Positions 7,626 through 16,196 of a DNA stretch of 64,000 bases are shown here, in pieces (the stretch's first letter is position 1; each line of letters begins with the position of its first letter). The stretch covers positions 1 through 64,000 of the forward strand of contig NZ_JACHHK010000008.1 in the NCBI RefSeq assembly GCF_014202755.1. Reading direction: 5' to 3'. The translations under genes and the position numbers were made by a program. The notes under the pieces are model-generated. The model saw only the letters and a program-made list of their open reading frames with translations. It made no database searches and was not told where the DNA came from. The DNA is from Catenisphaera adipataccumulans. Lineage in GTDB: Bacteria; Bacillota_I; Bacilli_A; Erysipelotrichales; Erysipelotrichaceae.

Positions 7626-8816
7626 TTAAAATAAGTTTGTCTCTTCTTCCTGTACCTGTACACGGATATCTTCGCATTCATCAATGCATGTCTGCACCAT
7701 CGACTGCCAGTCCCAGCGCGCTTCATATTTTTCACAGCGTTCGATCTTCGGCTTGGTCGCCGGATTTTTGGGATCAAAAATGGTACAGCAGTCTTCATAT
7801 GGTAAGATCGATGTATCATAGGTACCAATGGCACGGGCCAGATCAATGATCTCTACTTTATCCATGCACACCAGCGGCCGGATGATCGGCATCGTCGTCA
7901 CCGCATTGATCGTCTGCATGCTTTGTAACGTCTGGCTGGCGACCTGACCGATGGATTCGCCGGTCGCAATGACCTGGCAGTTTCGCTTCTCCGCCAATCC
8001 TTGTGCGATCCGCATCATCATACGGCGCATCAATGTGATCGCATAACTTTCATCCGCGTGCTGATAGATGGCCAGCTGCAAATCGGTAAACGGCACGACA
8101 TGCACCAAAATATCACCTTGATAACCGCTGATCATCCGCGCCAGCGTTAATACTTTTTCTTTGGCATTTTCCGAAGTATACGGCGGTGCAGCAAAATGTA
8201 CACACTCGATCCGTACGCCGCGTTTCATCATCAGATAGGCAGCCACCGGCGAATCAATGCCGCCGCTCAGGCAGACCATTGCCTTGCCGCCGACCCCGAC
8301 CGGATAGCCGCCGGCTCCCTGCCGACGTTCCGTCATGATATAGGCAGCCTCTTGATGCACCTCCACGACGATCTTTACATCCGGATGATGCACATCGACT
8401 TTCCAGTCCGTATTCTTTAGAATTTTTCCAGCGACCATCCGGTTGATCTGATCGCTGATATACGGAAATTGTTTATCACTGCGCCGTGCTGCCACTTTGA
8501 ACGTTCCCGGCTTCTGTGTTTTCATCATTTGAAAACATGTCTGTACGATGGTCTCGATTTCCGGTTCAACTTTGACCGCCGGTGAAAATGAAGAAATGCC
8601 AAAAACGCCGGCAAGCACATCACTGACCGCATCACAATCTTCATCGTGCAGATAAATATACATACGGTCGTGCTGCTTTTCAAATTCCAGCGTCGGAAAA
8701 CCGTGCAGCGCATGCCGGACATTGTCATACAATTGTTTAATAAAGTTACTGCGGTTTTTTCCTTTCAGACTCAACTCGCCGTAACGAATCAAAATATGAT
8801 CATAACGATAATCCAT
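7626..8816 (-). CDS. thiI: tRNA uracil 4-sulfurtransferase ThiI
   Basis: The 396-residue protein makes 4-thiouridine at position 8 of tRNA, and in some bacteria also passes sulfur to ThiS. It shows an N-terminal ferredoxin-like plus THUMP region (about 1-165) and a PP-loop ATP-pyrophosphatase with SGGIDSP at about 184-190. A cysteine in PLVCMDKVE is the likely sulfur-relay residue. The rhodanese domain of the E. coli form is absent, as in most Firmicutes, where a dedicated cysteine desulfurase supplies sulfur. That partner is encoded directly upstream, overlapping by 17 bases. Confidence 0.93.
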   Translation of the reverse strand: MDYRYDHILIRYGELSLKGKNRSNFIKQLYDNVRHALHGFPTLEFEKQHDRMYIYLHDEDCDAVSDVLAGVFGISSFSPAVKVEPEIETIVQTCFQMMKTQKPGTFKVAARRSDKQFPYISDQINRMVAGKILKNTDWKVDVHHPDVKIVVEVHQEAAYIMTERRQGAGGYPVGVGGKAMVCLSGGIDSPVAAYLMMKRGVRIECVHFAAPPYTSENAKEKVLTLARMISGYQGDILVHVVPFTDLQLAIYQHADESYAITLMRRMMMRIAQGLAEKRNCQVIATGESIGQVASQTLQSMQTINAVTTMPIIRPLVCMDKVEIIDLARAIGTYDTSILPYEDCCTIFDPKNPATKPKIERCEKYEARWDWQSMVQTCIDECEDIRVQVQEEETNLF

Positions 8817-9930
8817 AAGCGTTTAAGATCTCCTTTACCGTTTTTATGAATTGAACTGCTTCATCCATCGTATTGTCCTTGCCAAATGACAAACGGATCA
8901 TATGTGTGCTTGCTTTTTTTGATTTTCCCATTGCTTTGAGGACTTCACTTTCATTCGCAGAATGAGAAGAGCATGTGCTTTTCGCCGAGACACAGATTCC
9001 TTTGGCATCCAGCGCGTTTAATAGCACTTCGCTGGTCATTTGATCGAAACCAATATTCAGAATATACGGCAGTGCGTCAGCCGGCGAATTGATCATCGCA
9101 CCGGGAATTTTCGCAAGTTCTCTCCGCAGATACTGATTGATCTGTTCAATCTTGCGATAGGTTTCTTTTTGTTCTTCCAATGCCAAACGAATCGTCTTGG
9201 CCAACGCGATGTTTGCCGGTGCGTTGGATGTGCCGCCCCGCAGACCGTTTTCCTGCTGACCGCCCTGTATGATCGGCACCATTTTCAGCTTTTGTTTTTT
9301 CATCAACAGGCCGCTGCCCTTCAGACCATGGATCTTATGGGCTGAAATGGTTGCCATATCCAGACGATCAAACGGAACGTCGATCTTGGAAAAGCTTTGG
9401 ACACAGTCGGCATGGAAAACACAGGTCGGATGGGTATGGACCACATCCGCAATTTCTCCGATTGGATTGATTGCCCCCATTTCATTGTTTACATGCATGC
9501 AGGAAACCAAGATGGTATCCGTTTTCATGTGCTGCCGGACACACTCCGGGGTCACAATTCCCTGATCATTGATGGGCAGAAATTCGACGTCGAAATCAAG
9601 TTCTGCCAAGGCTTCGGCGGCATGCCGTACGGAGGGATGCTCCGCATTGCTTACAAGGATATGACGGCCGCGGTTTATATTCGCCAATGCATAACCGATG
9701 ATCGCCATCGTGTTTGATTCGCTGGCACAGCCGGTAAAAATGATTTCCGAAGGCTTGACGCCCAGCAGACGGGCAATATTCTTCCGGCTTTCTTCCATCA
9801 ATGTCCTGGCTTTGCGTCCGGCCTGGTGCAGACTGTCCGGATTGCCGCAGACAGTTTCCAGCACCTGTTCATAAACATGAAGGACCTCTGGGCGTACAGA
9901 GGTCGTAGATGAGTTATCAAAATAAATCAT
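8800..9930 (-). CDS. Cysteine desulfurase (NifS/IscS family, ThiI partner)
   Basis: The 376-residue PLP enzyme takes sulfur from cysteine and hands it to ThiI as persulfide. Visible marks are NAEHPSV (the PLP-ring-stacking His), SAHKIHGLKGSG with the Schiff-base lysine, and the active-site cysteine loop STCSSHS. Placement between ezrA and thiI matches the NifZ-type desulfurase of Bacillus. Its start lies two bases from the ezrA stop, and its end overlaps thiI by 17 bases, so ezrA, this gene and thiI form one transcript. Confidence 0.92.
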   Translation of the reverse strand: MIYFDNSSTTSVRPEVLHVYEQVLETVCGNPDSLHQAGRKARTLMEESRKNIARLLGVKPSEIIFTGCASESNTMAIIGYALANINRGRHILVSNAEHPSVRHAAEALAELDFDVEFLPINDQGIVTPECVRQHMKTDTILVSCMHVNNEMGAINPIGEIADVVHTHPTCVFHADCVQSFSKIDVPFDRLDMATISAHKIHGLKGSGLLMKKQKLKMVPIIQGGQQENGLRGGTSNAPANIALAKTIRLALEEQKETYRKIEQINQYLRRELAKIPGAMINSPADALPYILNIGFDQMTSEVLLNALDAKGICVSAKSTCSSHSANESEVLKAMGKSKKASTHMIRLSFGKDNTMDEAVQFIKTVKEILNAYGLSL

Positions 9931-9932
9931 GA

Positions 9933-11660
9933 TCAGTCCTGATTCATGACTGCCGGGTCTTTACGGGCAATCAATTTTTCGTAAACTCCCGGATGGACAT
10001 TTTCAATCGCCTGAATGGCAATCTTCAGCGCACGGGTATACTCCCCATTCTGGAAGCAAAGCTCCGCGCGGGTCAGATCCGAATCCATGGACGGATACGA
10101 GCTGCGGAACCGATTGCCGAAGACAATCGCATTTTCCACCATGACCGCCACACCAATCAGGTTCTTCGCGTTGTTATAGAGTTTATACACAAAGTCGATC
10201 GCATCCTGCAGATCTGCATTCAGCGACTTCACATCCAGCGGCGAATGGGACAGTACGACCTGTACCCGCTGGATCAGACGTTCACCTTGTTTGATATCTT
10301 TTTCAAACTGGCTGGATACATTCGGCAGCTGATGGGTCGCGGCATTCAAACGAACTTCGTTTAAGATCAATTCTAGTTTTACCAACTGTTTCTTTGCGCG
10401 TTCCTCGTCGCTGCTGGCACCGACCAGCCGCTGCTTCATTTCCTGGATCTGCTGACGGAAACCTTGGGTATCTTCATGAAATTCATGATAATAATTGATG
10501 ATATCGACACGCGGCAGGTCTTTCTTTTTCAGCTGATTATTGATCAAATCAGCCGCTTCCTTTAAATCGACAATTTGTTCATCCGATAAAGTAAAGCGCT
10601 GTGACCAATCTTCCAGACCAAACCGATCTTTGACCCCTGCATACAATGTCTTGATTTCCTGCAGTTCGGTTTCTGTTTCTTTGATCGTTTCAATATCGCT
10701 GCTGAATCCTTCGTTGATTTCTTTTACCGCATTCTGTTCTTTGGCAATTTCATCCTGCAGCTTCAGAACTTCATCCGCAATTTCATTCAGATCATCGTTT
10801 GCGGCAGCAATGCTTCCGGCATCCAGTTTCTTGATGGCCAGATCCAGTGCTTCTTTGTTTTCGTTCAGACGATTTTCCACGTTTATATAATCAAAGTTGA
10901 TTCCATCGGCTTCGGACTCTTCGACATGCTCCATGACCTCAGTCATCGCCTGCGGAATGATGGCTTTCGCTTTTCCATACAATCCCGGACATGCCGCAAT
11001 CTGCGAACTAAGAATATCGACTTCATGGGCGATCTTTTCGCCTTCTTCACGTGCTTTATCAAATTCGCTGGCATTCATCCATTCTTCAAATCCGCTGAAA
11101 TCATTCTCGATTTCCTGCAGACGGGAATCAAAATAGATCTTTGATGTATAGAACGACATACGATTATCCGTATAGACTGTTTTTACATTGCGGAAACGTT
11201 CTTTCAGCGCATTCGCAAATTCACGGGTCTTGGTTTCCTTCTCAAGGATCCGATCCAGTGTCTTGCCGACCAAACGGATCCGTTCATCCGTTTCCTGCAC
11301 ACTGACTTCCAGATGATCCATCGCTTCCATATTCTTTTTATATTTTCCGTGCTTCAATTGCGCTTCCGTATCCGCCTGTTCTTTTTTGCAGGCTTCGATG
11401 CCTTCAAAGCACTTTTTATATTGAGGTGTGATTTCGTTTACTTTATCCATAATGTCCGTATTGGACTTAGAAAAGGCAGACGCTTTATTATACTTGTACT
11501 CCAGTGAGTTGCTGCTTAATTCATCAATATCCTTTTTTAATTCTTCCATTCGTTCGGCCGCTTTCTTTTGATGGATGCGACCGGTCAGAATCAAAACCAG
11601 GATCAGCACCAATACGGCAATACAAATATATATATAAATTACATCTTGTCCGAAACCCAT
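9933..11660 (-). CDS. ezrA: Septation ring formation regulator EzrA
   Basis: The 575-residue protein has one N-terminal membrane helix (VIYIYICIAVLVLILVLIL, residues 7-25) followed by a long coiled-coil, spectrin-like cytoplasmic region. This is the layout of EzrA, which tunes FtsZ ring assembly at the membrane and links division to wall synthesis. GGAGG precedes the start, and a TGATATAAT extended -10 lies in the 57-base gap upstream. It leads the ezrA-desulfurase-thiI unit, an order conserved in Bacilli. A shorter EzrA-like protein is encoded just upstream. Confidence 0.92.
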   Translation of the reverse strand: MGFGQDVIYIYICIAVLVLILVLILTGRIHQKKAAERMEELKKDIDELSSNSLEYKYNKASAFSKSNTDIMDKVNEITPQYKKCFEGIEACKKEQADTEAQLKHGKYKKNMEAMDHLEVSVQETDERIRLVGKTLDRILEKETKTREFANALKERFRNVKTVYTDNRMSFYTSKIYFDSRLQEIENDFSGFEEWMNASEFDKAREEGEKIAHEVDILSSQIAACPGLYGKAKAIIPQAMTEVMEHVEESEADGINFDYINVENRLNENKEALDLAIKKLDAGSIAAANDDLNEIADEVLKLQDEIAKEQNAVKEINEGFSSDIETIKETETELQEIKTLYAGVKDRFGLEDWSQRFTLSDEQIVDLKEAADLINNQLKKKDLPRVDIINYYHEFHEDTQGFRQQIQEMKQRLVGASSDEERAKKQLVKLELILNEVRLNAATHQLPNVSSQFEKDIKQGERLIQRVQVVLSHSPLDVKSLNADLQDAIDFVYKLYNNAKNLIGVAVMVENAIVFGNRFRSSYPSMDSDLTRAELCFQNGEYTRALKIAIQAIENVHPGVYEKLIARKDPAVMNQD

Positions 11661-11685
11661 GAACGTGCCTCCTTAAATCATTGTC

Positions 11686-11694
11686 ATTATATCA
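11686..11694 (-). promoter_or_regulatory. ezrA promoter (extended -10)
   Basis: TGATATAAT on the minus strand lies between the upstream EzrA-like gene and ezrA. A leader of about 20 bases with AAGGAGG follows. Confidence 0.6.
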
Positions 11695-11717
11695 AAACTT
11701 GTCTCCGCTTGCACTTG

Positions 11718-12260
11718 TTATTCATAATATTTAGCGCGGCGGGCCCGACGCGAGAGTTTCGGACGCTGCTCGACCATTTCCTGCGTCACTTCCGGCTCAA
11801 ACATCGGCTTTTGTGCCTTTTTCTTTTCATATTTCTGTTCTGTTGAATCCAGTGAGCTGTTCACAATACGGATGCGCTTTGCGGTTTGATCAATTTTCTC
11901 TTCCAGTGCATCCATCTCCGGCATGGCTTTTTTGTATTCCATTTCACCGGCTAGCTTTTCAATATGACTGCGCATTTCCCTGCAGGCATGAATATCTTCG
12001 ACACAAGTCTTATAACGCGGCGTGACATCTTCTTTCAGCCAGCTGCGTACATCGTCATCATCAATTTCCTTCAATTTCTTGTAATGTTTGCGCATTGGAT
12101 TCTGGCTTAATTCTTTGACCCGCATTTTCAGATCATGGAACCGTGTGTTCATCCGTTTTACATTAATATATGTGTTGCTTAACCAAACCACGATCAAAAT
12201 TAAAACGGCAATACAAATCAAAATCACGACAGCTGCATTTTCCTGTACAAACGTATGCAT
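11718..12260 (-). CDS. Short EzrA-like membrane coiled-coil protein
   Basis: The 180-residue protein has one N-terminal membrane helix (AAVVILICIAVLILIVVWLS) and then charged, coiled-coil-like sequence. It resembles the first ~150 residues of the adjacent EzrA: both have an R/K-x-x-E-L linker, then NPMRKHYKK versus NSLEYKYNK, then TPRYKTCVEDIHAC versus TPQYKKCFEGIEAC. The spectrin repeats are missing and the tail is basic (SRRARRAKYYE). I chose the ATG at 12260 because GGGGGG lies eight bases upstream. It looks like a duplicated and trimmed EzrA, possibly a regulator or partner of it; that role is inferred. Confidence 0.75.
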   Translation of the reverse strand: MHTFVQENAAVVILICIAVLILIVVWLSNTYINVKRMNTRFHDLKMRVKELSQNPMRKHYKKLKEIDDDDVRSWLKEDVTPRYKTCVEDIHACREMRSHIEKLAGEMEYKKAMPEMDALEEKIDQTAKRIRIVNSSLDSTEQKYEKKKAQKPMFEPEVTQEMVEQRPKLSRRARRAKYYE

Positions 12261-12297
12261 TCCCGGATCCCCCCTAAAACTTTTTATCAGTAGTTCT

Positions 12298-12325
12298 ATT
12301 ATAATCGATATCGCACGAAACTCAA
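12298..12325 (-). promoter_or_regulatory. Promoter of the short EzrA-like gene
   Basis: TTGAGT, 16 bases, TATAAT on the minus strand, about 35 bases before the start. The divergent rpsD promoter begins 32 bases away. Confidence 0.65.
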
Positions 12326-12356
12326 GCATACGAATATTCGATCGTCGATTCTTTTC

Positions 12357-12385
12357 TTGATTTTGATAAAGGGATTTGGTATGAT
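12357..12385 (+). promoter_or_regulatory. rpsD promoter
   Basis: TTGATT, 17 bases, then TATGAT preceded by TGG (extended -10). Transcription should begin near 12392 and produce a leader of about 157 bases. Confidence 0.65.
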
Positions 12386-12391
12386 TGTAAA

Positions 12392-12548
12392 GCGTGAATC
12401 ATAGCAGCAAACAAAGCTTGCTGAAAGGCGTTGCAGGCTTCAGGCGATACGAGTAACTAGAAGCTGGTAGCAGAAAGTATCTTCTGCAACACCGCAGCGG
12501 GTGATTTGTTTTGCTATTGTTTTGCAAAAGACAATAGGAGGAAAAGAA
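12392..12548 (+). promoter_or_regulatory. Structured rpsD mRNA leader, probable S4 autoregulatory site
   Basis: The leader contains CAGCAA/TTGCTG, GCTTC/GAAGC and GCAGAA/TTCTGC hairpins, plus a longer-range GTTGCAG/CTGCAAC pairing that excludes the last of these. A CTATTGT/ACAATAG stem runs into the GGAGG of rpsD and could hide it. S4 is known to repress its own mRNA in Firmicutes through a leader fold, and this leader is suited to that. The exact fold was drawn by eye. Confidence 0.6.
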
Positions 12549-13157
12549 ATGTCAAGAAACACAGGCAGTGTCTGGAAGAAGTCACGTCGTTTGGGTTTCT
12601 CCGTTCTGGAAACAGGACAGGAATTATCCCGTCGTAACTATGCCCCAGGCCAACACGGCAACAACCGCCGTCAGAAATTAACAAACTACGGTTTACAGTT
12701 GCAGGAAAAGCAGCGGATCCGCCACACGTATCAGCTGAGCGAGAAACAATTCGTCAACACATATAAGAAAGCCAGCAAGAAAGCCGGCGCTTCCGGTGAG
12801 AACTTCCTGATCATGTTGGAGTCCCGTCTGGACAACCTGGTATACCGTATGGGATTTGCCCGTACCCGCCGCGCTGCACGTCAGCTGGTCAACCACGGAC
12901 ACATCATGGTCGACGGCAAGAAAGTCGACATCCCGAGCTTCCAAGTAAAACCGGGACAAGTTTTGGAAGTCCGCGAACGTTCCAAAAACTTAGCAGTCAT
13001 CAATGAAGCATTGGAAGCCGCTACTTCACAGGTTGCATTTGTCGAAGTCGACAAAGACAACAAAAAAGGAACTTACGTTCGTTATCCGGAGCGCAGTGAA
13101 TTGTTCACTGTTCAGGAAATCAACGAACTGTTGGTTGTTGAGTACTACAATCGTTAA
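12549..13157 (+). CDS. rpsD: 30S ribosomal protein S4
   Basis: The 202-residue primary assembly protein binds 16S rRNA early in 30S formation. It has the N-terminal S4 domain and the S4 RNA-binding fold ([19 protein letters not shown], then [17 protein letters not shown] near 115). I chose the ATG at 12549 because AGGAGG lies just upstream and the protein then opens with [16 protein letters not shown] as usual. N-terminal zinc-binding cysteines are absent, so this is the zinc-free form. It is monocistronic, with its own leader and terminator. It is the main plus-strand gene in the first 27 kb. Confidence 0.97.
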   Translation: MSRNTGSVWKKSRRLGFSVLETGQELSRRNYAPGQHGNNRRQKLTNYGLQLQEKQRIRHTYQLSEKQFVNTYKKASKKAGASGENFLIMLESRLDNLVYRMGFARTRRAARQLVNHGHIMVDGKKVDIPSFQVKPGQVLEVRERSKNLAVINEALEAATSQVAFVEVDKDNKKGTYVRYPERSELFTVQEINELLVVEYYNR

Positions 13158-13163
13158 GAAAAA

Positions 13164-13185
13164 AGCGAACCTACAAAGGTTCGCT
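13164..13185. terminator. Bidirectional terminator between rpsD and ssb
   Basis: A GCGAACC/GGTTCGC hairpin has an A run on its left and a T run on its right, so it can serve both convergent genes. Confidence 0.9.
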
Positions 13186-13190
13186 TTTTT

Positions 13191-13514
13191 TCATGCAGCT
13201 TTTGGAATGTGCACGAAATCGATTTTTTCCGCAACCATCACGTAGTTGTAAAACGTACGATCTTCTTTTTGGTAGATGCGTGAAGCCAATCGGCCTTTGA
13301 CAGCCAATACGGTATCTACGGTGCAGGTATCGCATAACGTCTCGGCGAGTCCGCGCCACACTTCAATATTGAAAAAATCGCTTTCATAGATTCCTTCACT
13401 GTTCGGATACGCGCGCTGTACTTTTAATAATACGCTCGTGGTTTTTAATCCTGACGGTGTTTCTTTTAATTCGGGCAAGGCTTGGATCTTGCCGACTACA
13501 CAAAATACATTCAT
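13191..13514 (-). CDS. ssb: Short single-stranded DNA-binding protein
   Basis: The 107-residue protein is one OB fold of the SSB family (MNVFCVVGKIQ opening, then VLLKVQRAYPN, FFNIEVWRGLAE and VKGRLASRIYQ). It lacks the acidic C-terminal tail that recruits repair proteins, ending in HIPKAA. That matches short SsbB-like proteins of Firmicutes, which often act in DNA uptake or as accessory SSBs, rather than the essential SsbA. I chose the ATG at 13514 because GGAGG precedes it. It has its own promoter and shares the rpsD terminator. Confidence 0.85.
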   Translation of the reverse strand: MNVFCVVGKIQALPELKETPSGLKTTSVLLKVQRAYPNSEGIYESDFFNIEVWRGLAETLCDTCTVDTVLAVKGRLASRIYQKEDRTFYNYVMVAEKIDFVHIPKAA

Positions 13515-13566
13515 TGCTACCTCCGGTATAAGCTTTTGCTCATCTTCATCACCTGCCTTCGGTGCT

Positions 13567-13595
13567 ATTGTAAAAAAAGCGCAGGTCTTTCTCAA
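13567..13595 (-). promoter_or_regulatory. ssb promoter
   Basis: TTGAGA, 17 bases, TACAAT on the minus strand, giving a leader of about 45 bases before the ssb start. Confidence 0.6.
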
Positions 13596-13688
13596 ATGAG
13601 CTATTCTATGTAAATGGCTTATTTTTTTATCAATCAGAGAATGTAATTCGGTAGTTTTCTATTCATTCAGATGATTTAGGTTAAATCG

Positions 13689-14945
13689 TTACTTTTTCGG
13701 ACGCATCACCGTCACGCATTTTTGATCATAATTCAATCCATGAACGATTTCTTCCGCTTCCGTCTTTGTCATCGTCTTCAAGACATTCAGATTTTCCCAG
13801 AACGACACATGGTCGGTTTTCACCCGGATCCAGTCCAGGGCCAAACTTTCATAATGATCAGTACTGCGGATATTGGAAGCAATTCCCATCGAACGCAGCG
13901 ATCGAAAAGCCGCTTCATCCAATGGTTTTGTCTTCATATCCTCAATGATTCCTTCGACAATTTTTATAAATGCATCGACTTCCTGTGTCTGTGCAAAGAA
14001 GAACAAGAAAGCATGATCTTTTGAAAATTCACACTCTGCGCCGGCGGCTGAGGTCAGGATGCGGCGGTCCAGCCATGTTTGGTACTCTGGATTCAGCGGA
14101 CTCATCCATGTATCCAAATACATCTGCACCGCAGCATCCATGCGGACATTCTTCTTCTCATCCGGTTCAACAGGCAATTTATAGCCCACCGCAACAAACG
14201 GAATACGAATATCCATCTGATCTTCATAGTACGGCCGGACGACCTCTGCAGGTTCCGGATCGATCAGACGTTCGATCCGACCCGGTAAGTGCGATGGCAC
14301 GGCAGACTGATTTTCGCGGACATACGTCAGCAATGGTGCTGTTTCTTTACCGGTGATGCCAATAAAAATCAAGCGGCTCGGATCATAGTTATTTCGATAA
14401 AAACGGGAAAGTTGTTCAACGGTCATATTCTGAATATCTTCCCGGCTGCCTAAAATATCGGTACGCAGCGGATGATTTTTATACATTGAGCGCCAAGTCT
14501 CTTTCATCAAACGTTGTTCGACATTTTCCTTGTACATGTCGTACTCACTGAGGATAATGCCTTTTTCTTTGGCAACGGTCTGCGGTGTGATTTCGAGGTG
14601 TTCGACAAAGTCAAACAATAAATCGATCGGTTTTTTCACGTCGGATGTTGTCTGAAAATAATAAGCTGTCTCGTTGAACGAGGTAAAAGCGTTGGTCTGC
14701 GCCTGCAGTGCCGCAAAGCGGTCCGTCACGTCGCCGCCTTTATAATGGAACATCTGATGTTCCAGAAAATGCGCACACCCGCTTGGATATGTGATCGGCT
14801 GCCCATTGAGGGTCTGCTTGATATCAAAACCGCCGGCCTGTGTCGCCAGCATGCCGAGTGATTTATGAAAGCCCGGTTTTCTGACTAAAATGACCTGACA
14901 GCCATTGGGCAATGTTTCCTGCTTTACATTCAGTTCATTCTTCAT
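13689..14945 (-). CDS. ymfH: M16-family zinc peptidase (YmfH type)
   Basis: The 418-residue protein has the inverted zinc motif HxxEH (HFLEHQMF near residue 60), the mark of the catalytic member of an M16 pair. The family also gives the name EF-P 5-aminopentanol modification-associated protein YfmH to such proteins, but a direct role there is not established. Its start overlaps the upstream partner by 11 bases. No pgsA or rodZ follows as in Bacillus, so the pair stands alone here. No signal peptide is seen; a cytoplasmic peptidase is expected. Confidence 0.85.
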   Translation of the reverse strand: MKNELNVKQETLPNGCQVILVRKPGFHKSLGMLATQAGGFDIKQTLNGQPITYPSGCAHFLEHQMFHYKGGDVTDRFAALQAQTNAFTSFNETAYYFQTTSDVKKPIDLLFDFVEHLEITPQTVAKEKGIILSEYDMYKENVEQRLMKETWRSMYKNHPLRTDILGSREDIQNMTVEQLSRFYRNNYDPSRLIFIGITGKETAPLLTYVRENQSAVPSHLPGRIERLIDPEPAEVVRPYYEDQMDIRIPFVAVGYKLPVEPDEKKNVRMDAAVQMYLDTWMSPLNPEYQTWLDRRILTSAAGAECEFSKDHAFLFFFAQTQEVDAFIKIVEGIIEDMKTKPLDEAAFRSLRSMGIASNIRSTDHYESLALDWIRVKTDHVSFWENLNVLKTMTKTEAEEIVHGLNYDQKCVTVMRPKK

Positions 14946-16134
14946 CCGTTTCTTCCTCCAAATAAAATGCAGATAATAATTTCATGTGCTTGGCACAGGT
15001 ACTGACATCCGCCTTGGTCACGTTTCGGATCTTTTCGATGCGGTCAGACAACGTCTGCTGACGATGCAGCAGTTCATCTAAAAACATCTGTTCCGTGATG
15101 CTGAATGGATGATCTTGTGCCGTGATGATACCGTCAATATAATCGCTTTTGGAAACTTCCAGCAGGCGGTCTTCATAGTCCTGCTCTGAGATCCTGCGGA
15201 TTTGCTCCTCAACCAGAGACAAGACATCTTGTATGTATTTTTTTCGTGTACCTAAATGAATCACGACCGCGCCGTCGAAACGGATCATGGTCGAATGCAC
15301 GCTGTAGCAATAGCTGCGCTTTTCACGGATCTCTTCAAACAACAAACTGTTAGGTCCGGCCCCCAGGACCGCATTGGTGATGATCATCGGAAAATACAAC
15401 GGTGTATCGGCCGTAATCTGATCCTGATAGACCAAGGTCATATTTGTCTGGGCAATATCGCGCTGCTGCGTTTTCGTAAAAAAACGATCACTGCAGACAG
15501 CTTCATAGTCCGCCTGCAGTTCGGCATCTGAATCGATCGATCCTAAATACTGCAGCACCGGCGGTTCCGGCTGCCCGACAACATACACATGATGCGGCAG
15601 GCTTTTTACCAAGGCATCCAATTGTTCCATATCCTGCAAAGTGATCCGATCCAGATCCTCCGGATAGCCCTGTACTCGTAAACGGATATTATGCGGCAGA
15701 TCAATGATCTCCATTGCCTGGGTCACGGAATAGGCTGCCGGATCATCCATTTGTTGGATGATCCGTGTCCGATAAAGATATTTTGCTTCCTGCAGGCTTT
15801 CTTCATTAAAGACGGAATGATTCATGATCTGATCCATGATCGTGATCACTTCCTTGAGATAGTCTCTCGATTGGATCCACTGTGAACGAATATACTGAAA
15901 CCGGCATTCAAAAACGATTTGCCGGCCGTATGCGCTGACCCGAAAAGAACTGCGCAGTCCATACGCATTGTTTAAAGCCAAGGCCAGCGCCTGCTTATCG
16001 GGAAATGCCTCGGTCTGCGCTTTCATCATGTAGACCAACAAATTCACACTGGTGATCGTTTTTCGTTCAAATGGGATCACTGTACGAACGGAAATACTAT
16101 TATCGACAAATTGCGTCGTTTGTTTGATTTTCAT
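14935..16134 (-). CDS. ymfF: M16-family peptidase-like protein, non-catalytic partner (YmfF type)
   Basis: The 399-residue protein shows the M16 fold (TVIPFERKTITSVNLLVYM opening, a later LFEEIREKRSYCYSVHS segment) but has no HxxEH motif, so it should be the inactive half of a two-chain M16 peptidase with the overlapping downstream gene. I chose the ATG at 16134, preceded by AAGGTGGGTGAG. A TATAAT box lies directly upstream, after the terminator of the wall enzyme. Confidence 0.85.
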   Translation of the reverse strand: MKIKQTTQFVDNSISVRTVIPFERKTITSVNLLVYMMKAQTEAFPDKQALALALNNAYGLRSSFRVSAYGRQIVFECRFQYIRSQWIQSRDYLKEVITIMDQIMNHSVFNEESLQEAKYLYRTRIIQQMDDPAAYSVTQAMEIIDLPHNIRLRVQGYPEDLDRITLQDMEQLDALVKSLPHHVYVVGQPEPPVLQYLGSIDSDAELQADYEAVCSDRFFTKTQQRDIAQTNMTLVYQDQITADTPLYFPMIITNAVLGAGPNSLLFEEIREKRSYCYSVHSTMIRFDGAVVIHLGTRKKYIQDVLSLVEEQIRRISEQDYEDRLLEVSKSDYIDGIITAQDHPFSITEQMFLDELLHRQQTLSDRIEKIRNVTKADVSTCAKHMKLLSAFYLEEETDEE

Positions 16135-16172
16135 TTTCTCACCCACCTTATTATAACGAATCGGCATAAAAA

Positions 16173-16192
16173 AAGAAGGCCGAAGCCTTCTT
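16173..16192 (-). terminator. Terminator of the NlpC/P60 wall enzyme
   Basis: An AAGAAGGC/GCCTTCTT hairpin with a CGAA-type loop is followed by a T run on the minus strand. Confidence 0.85.
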
Positions 16193-16196
16193 GTGA

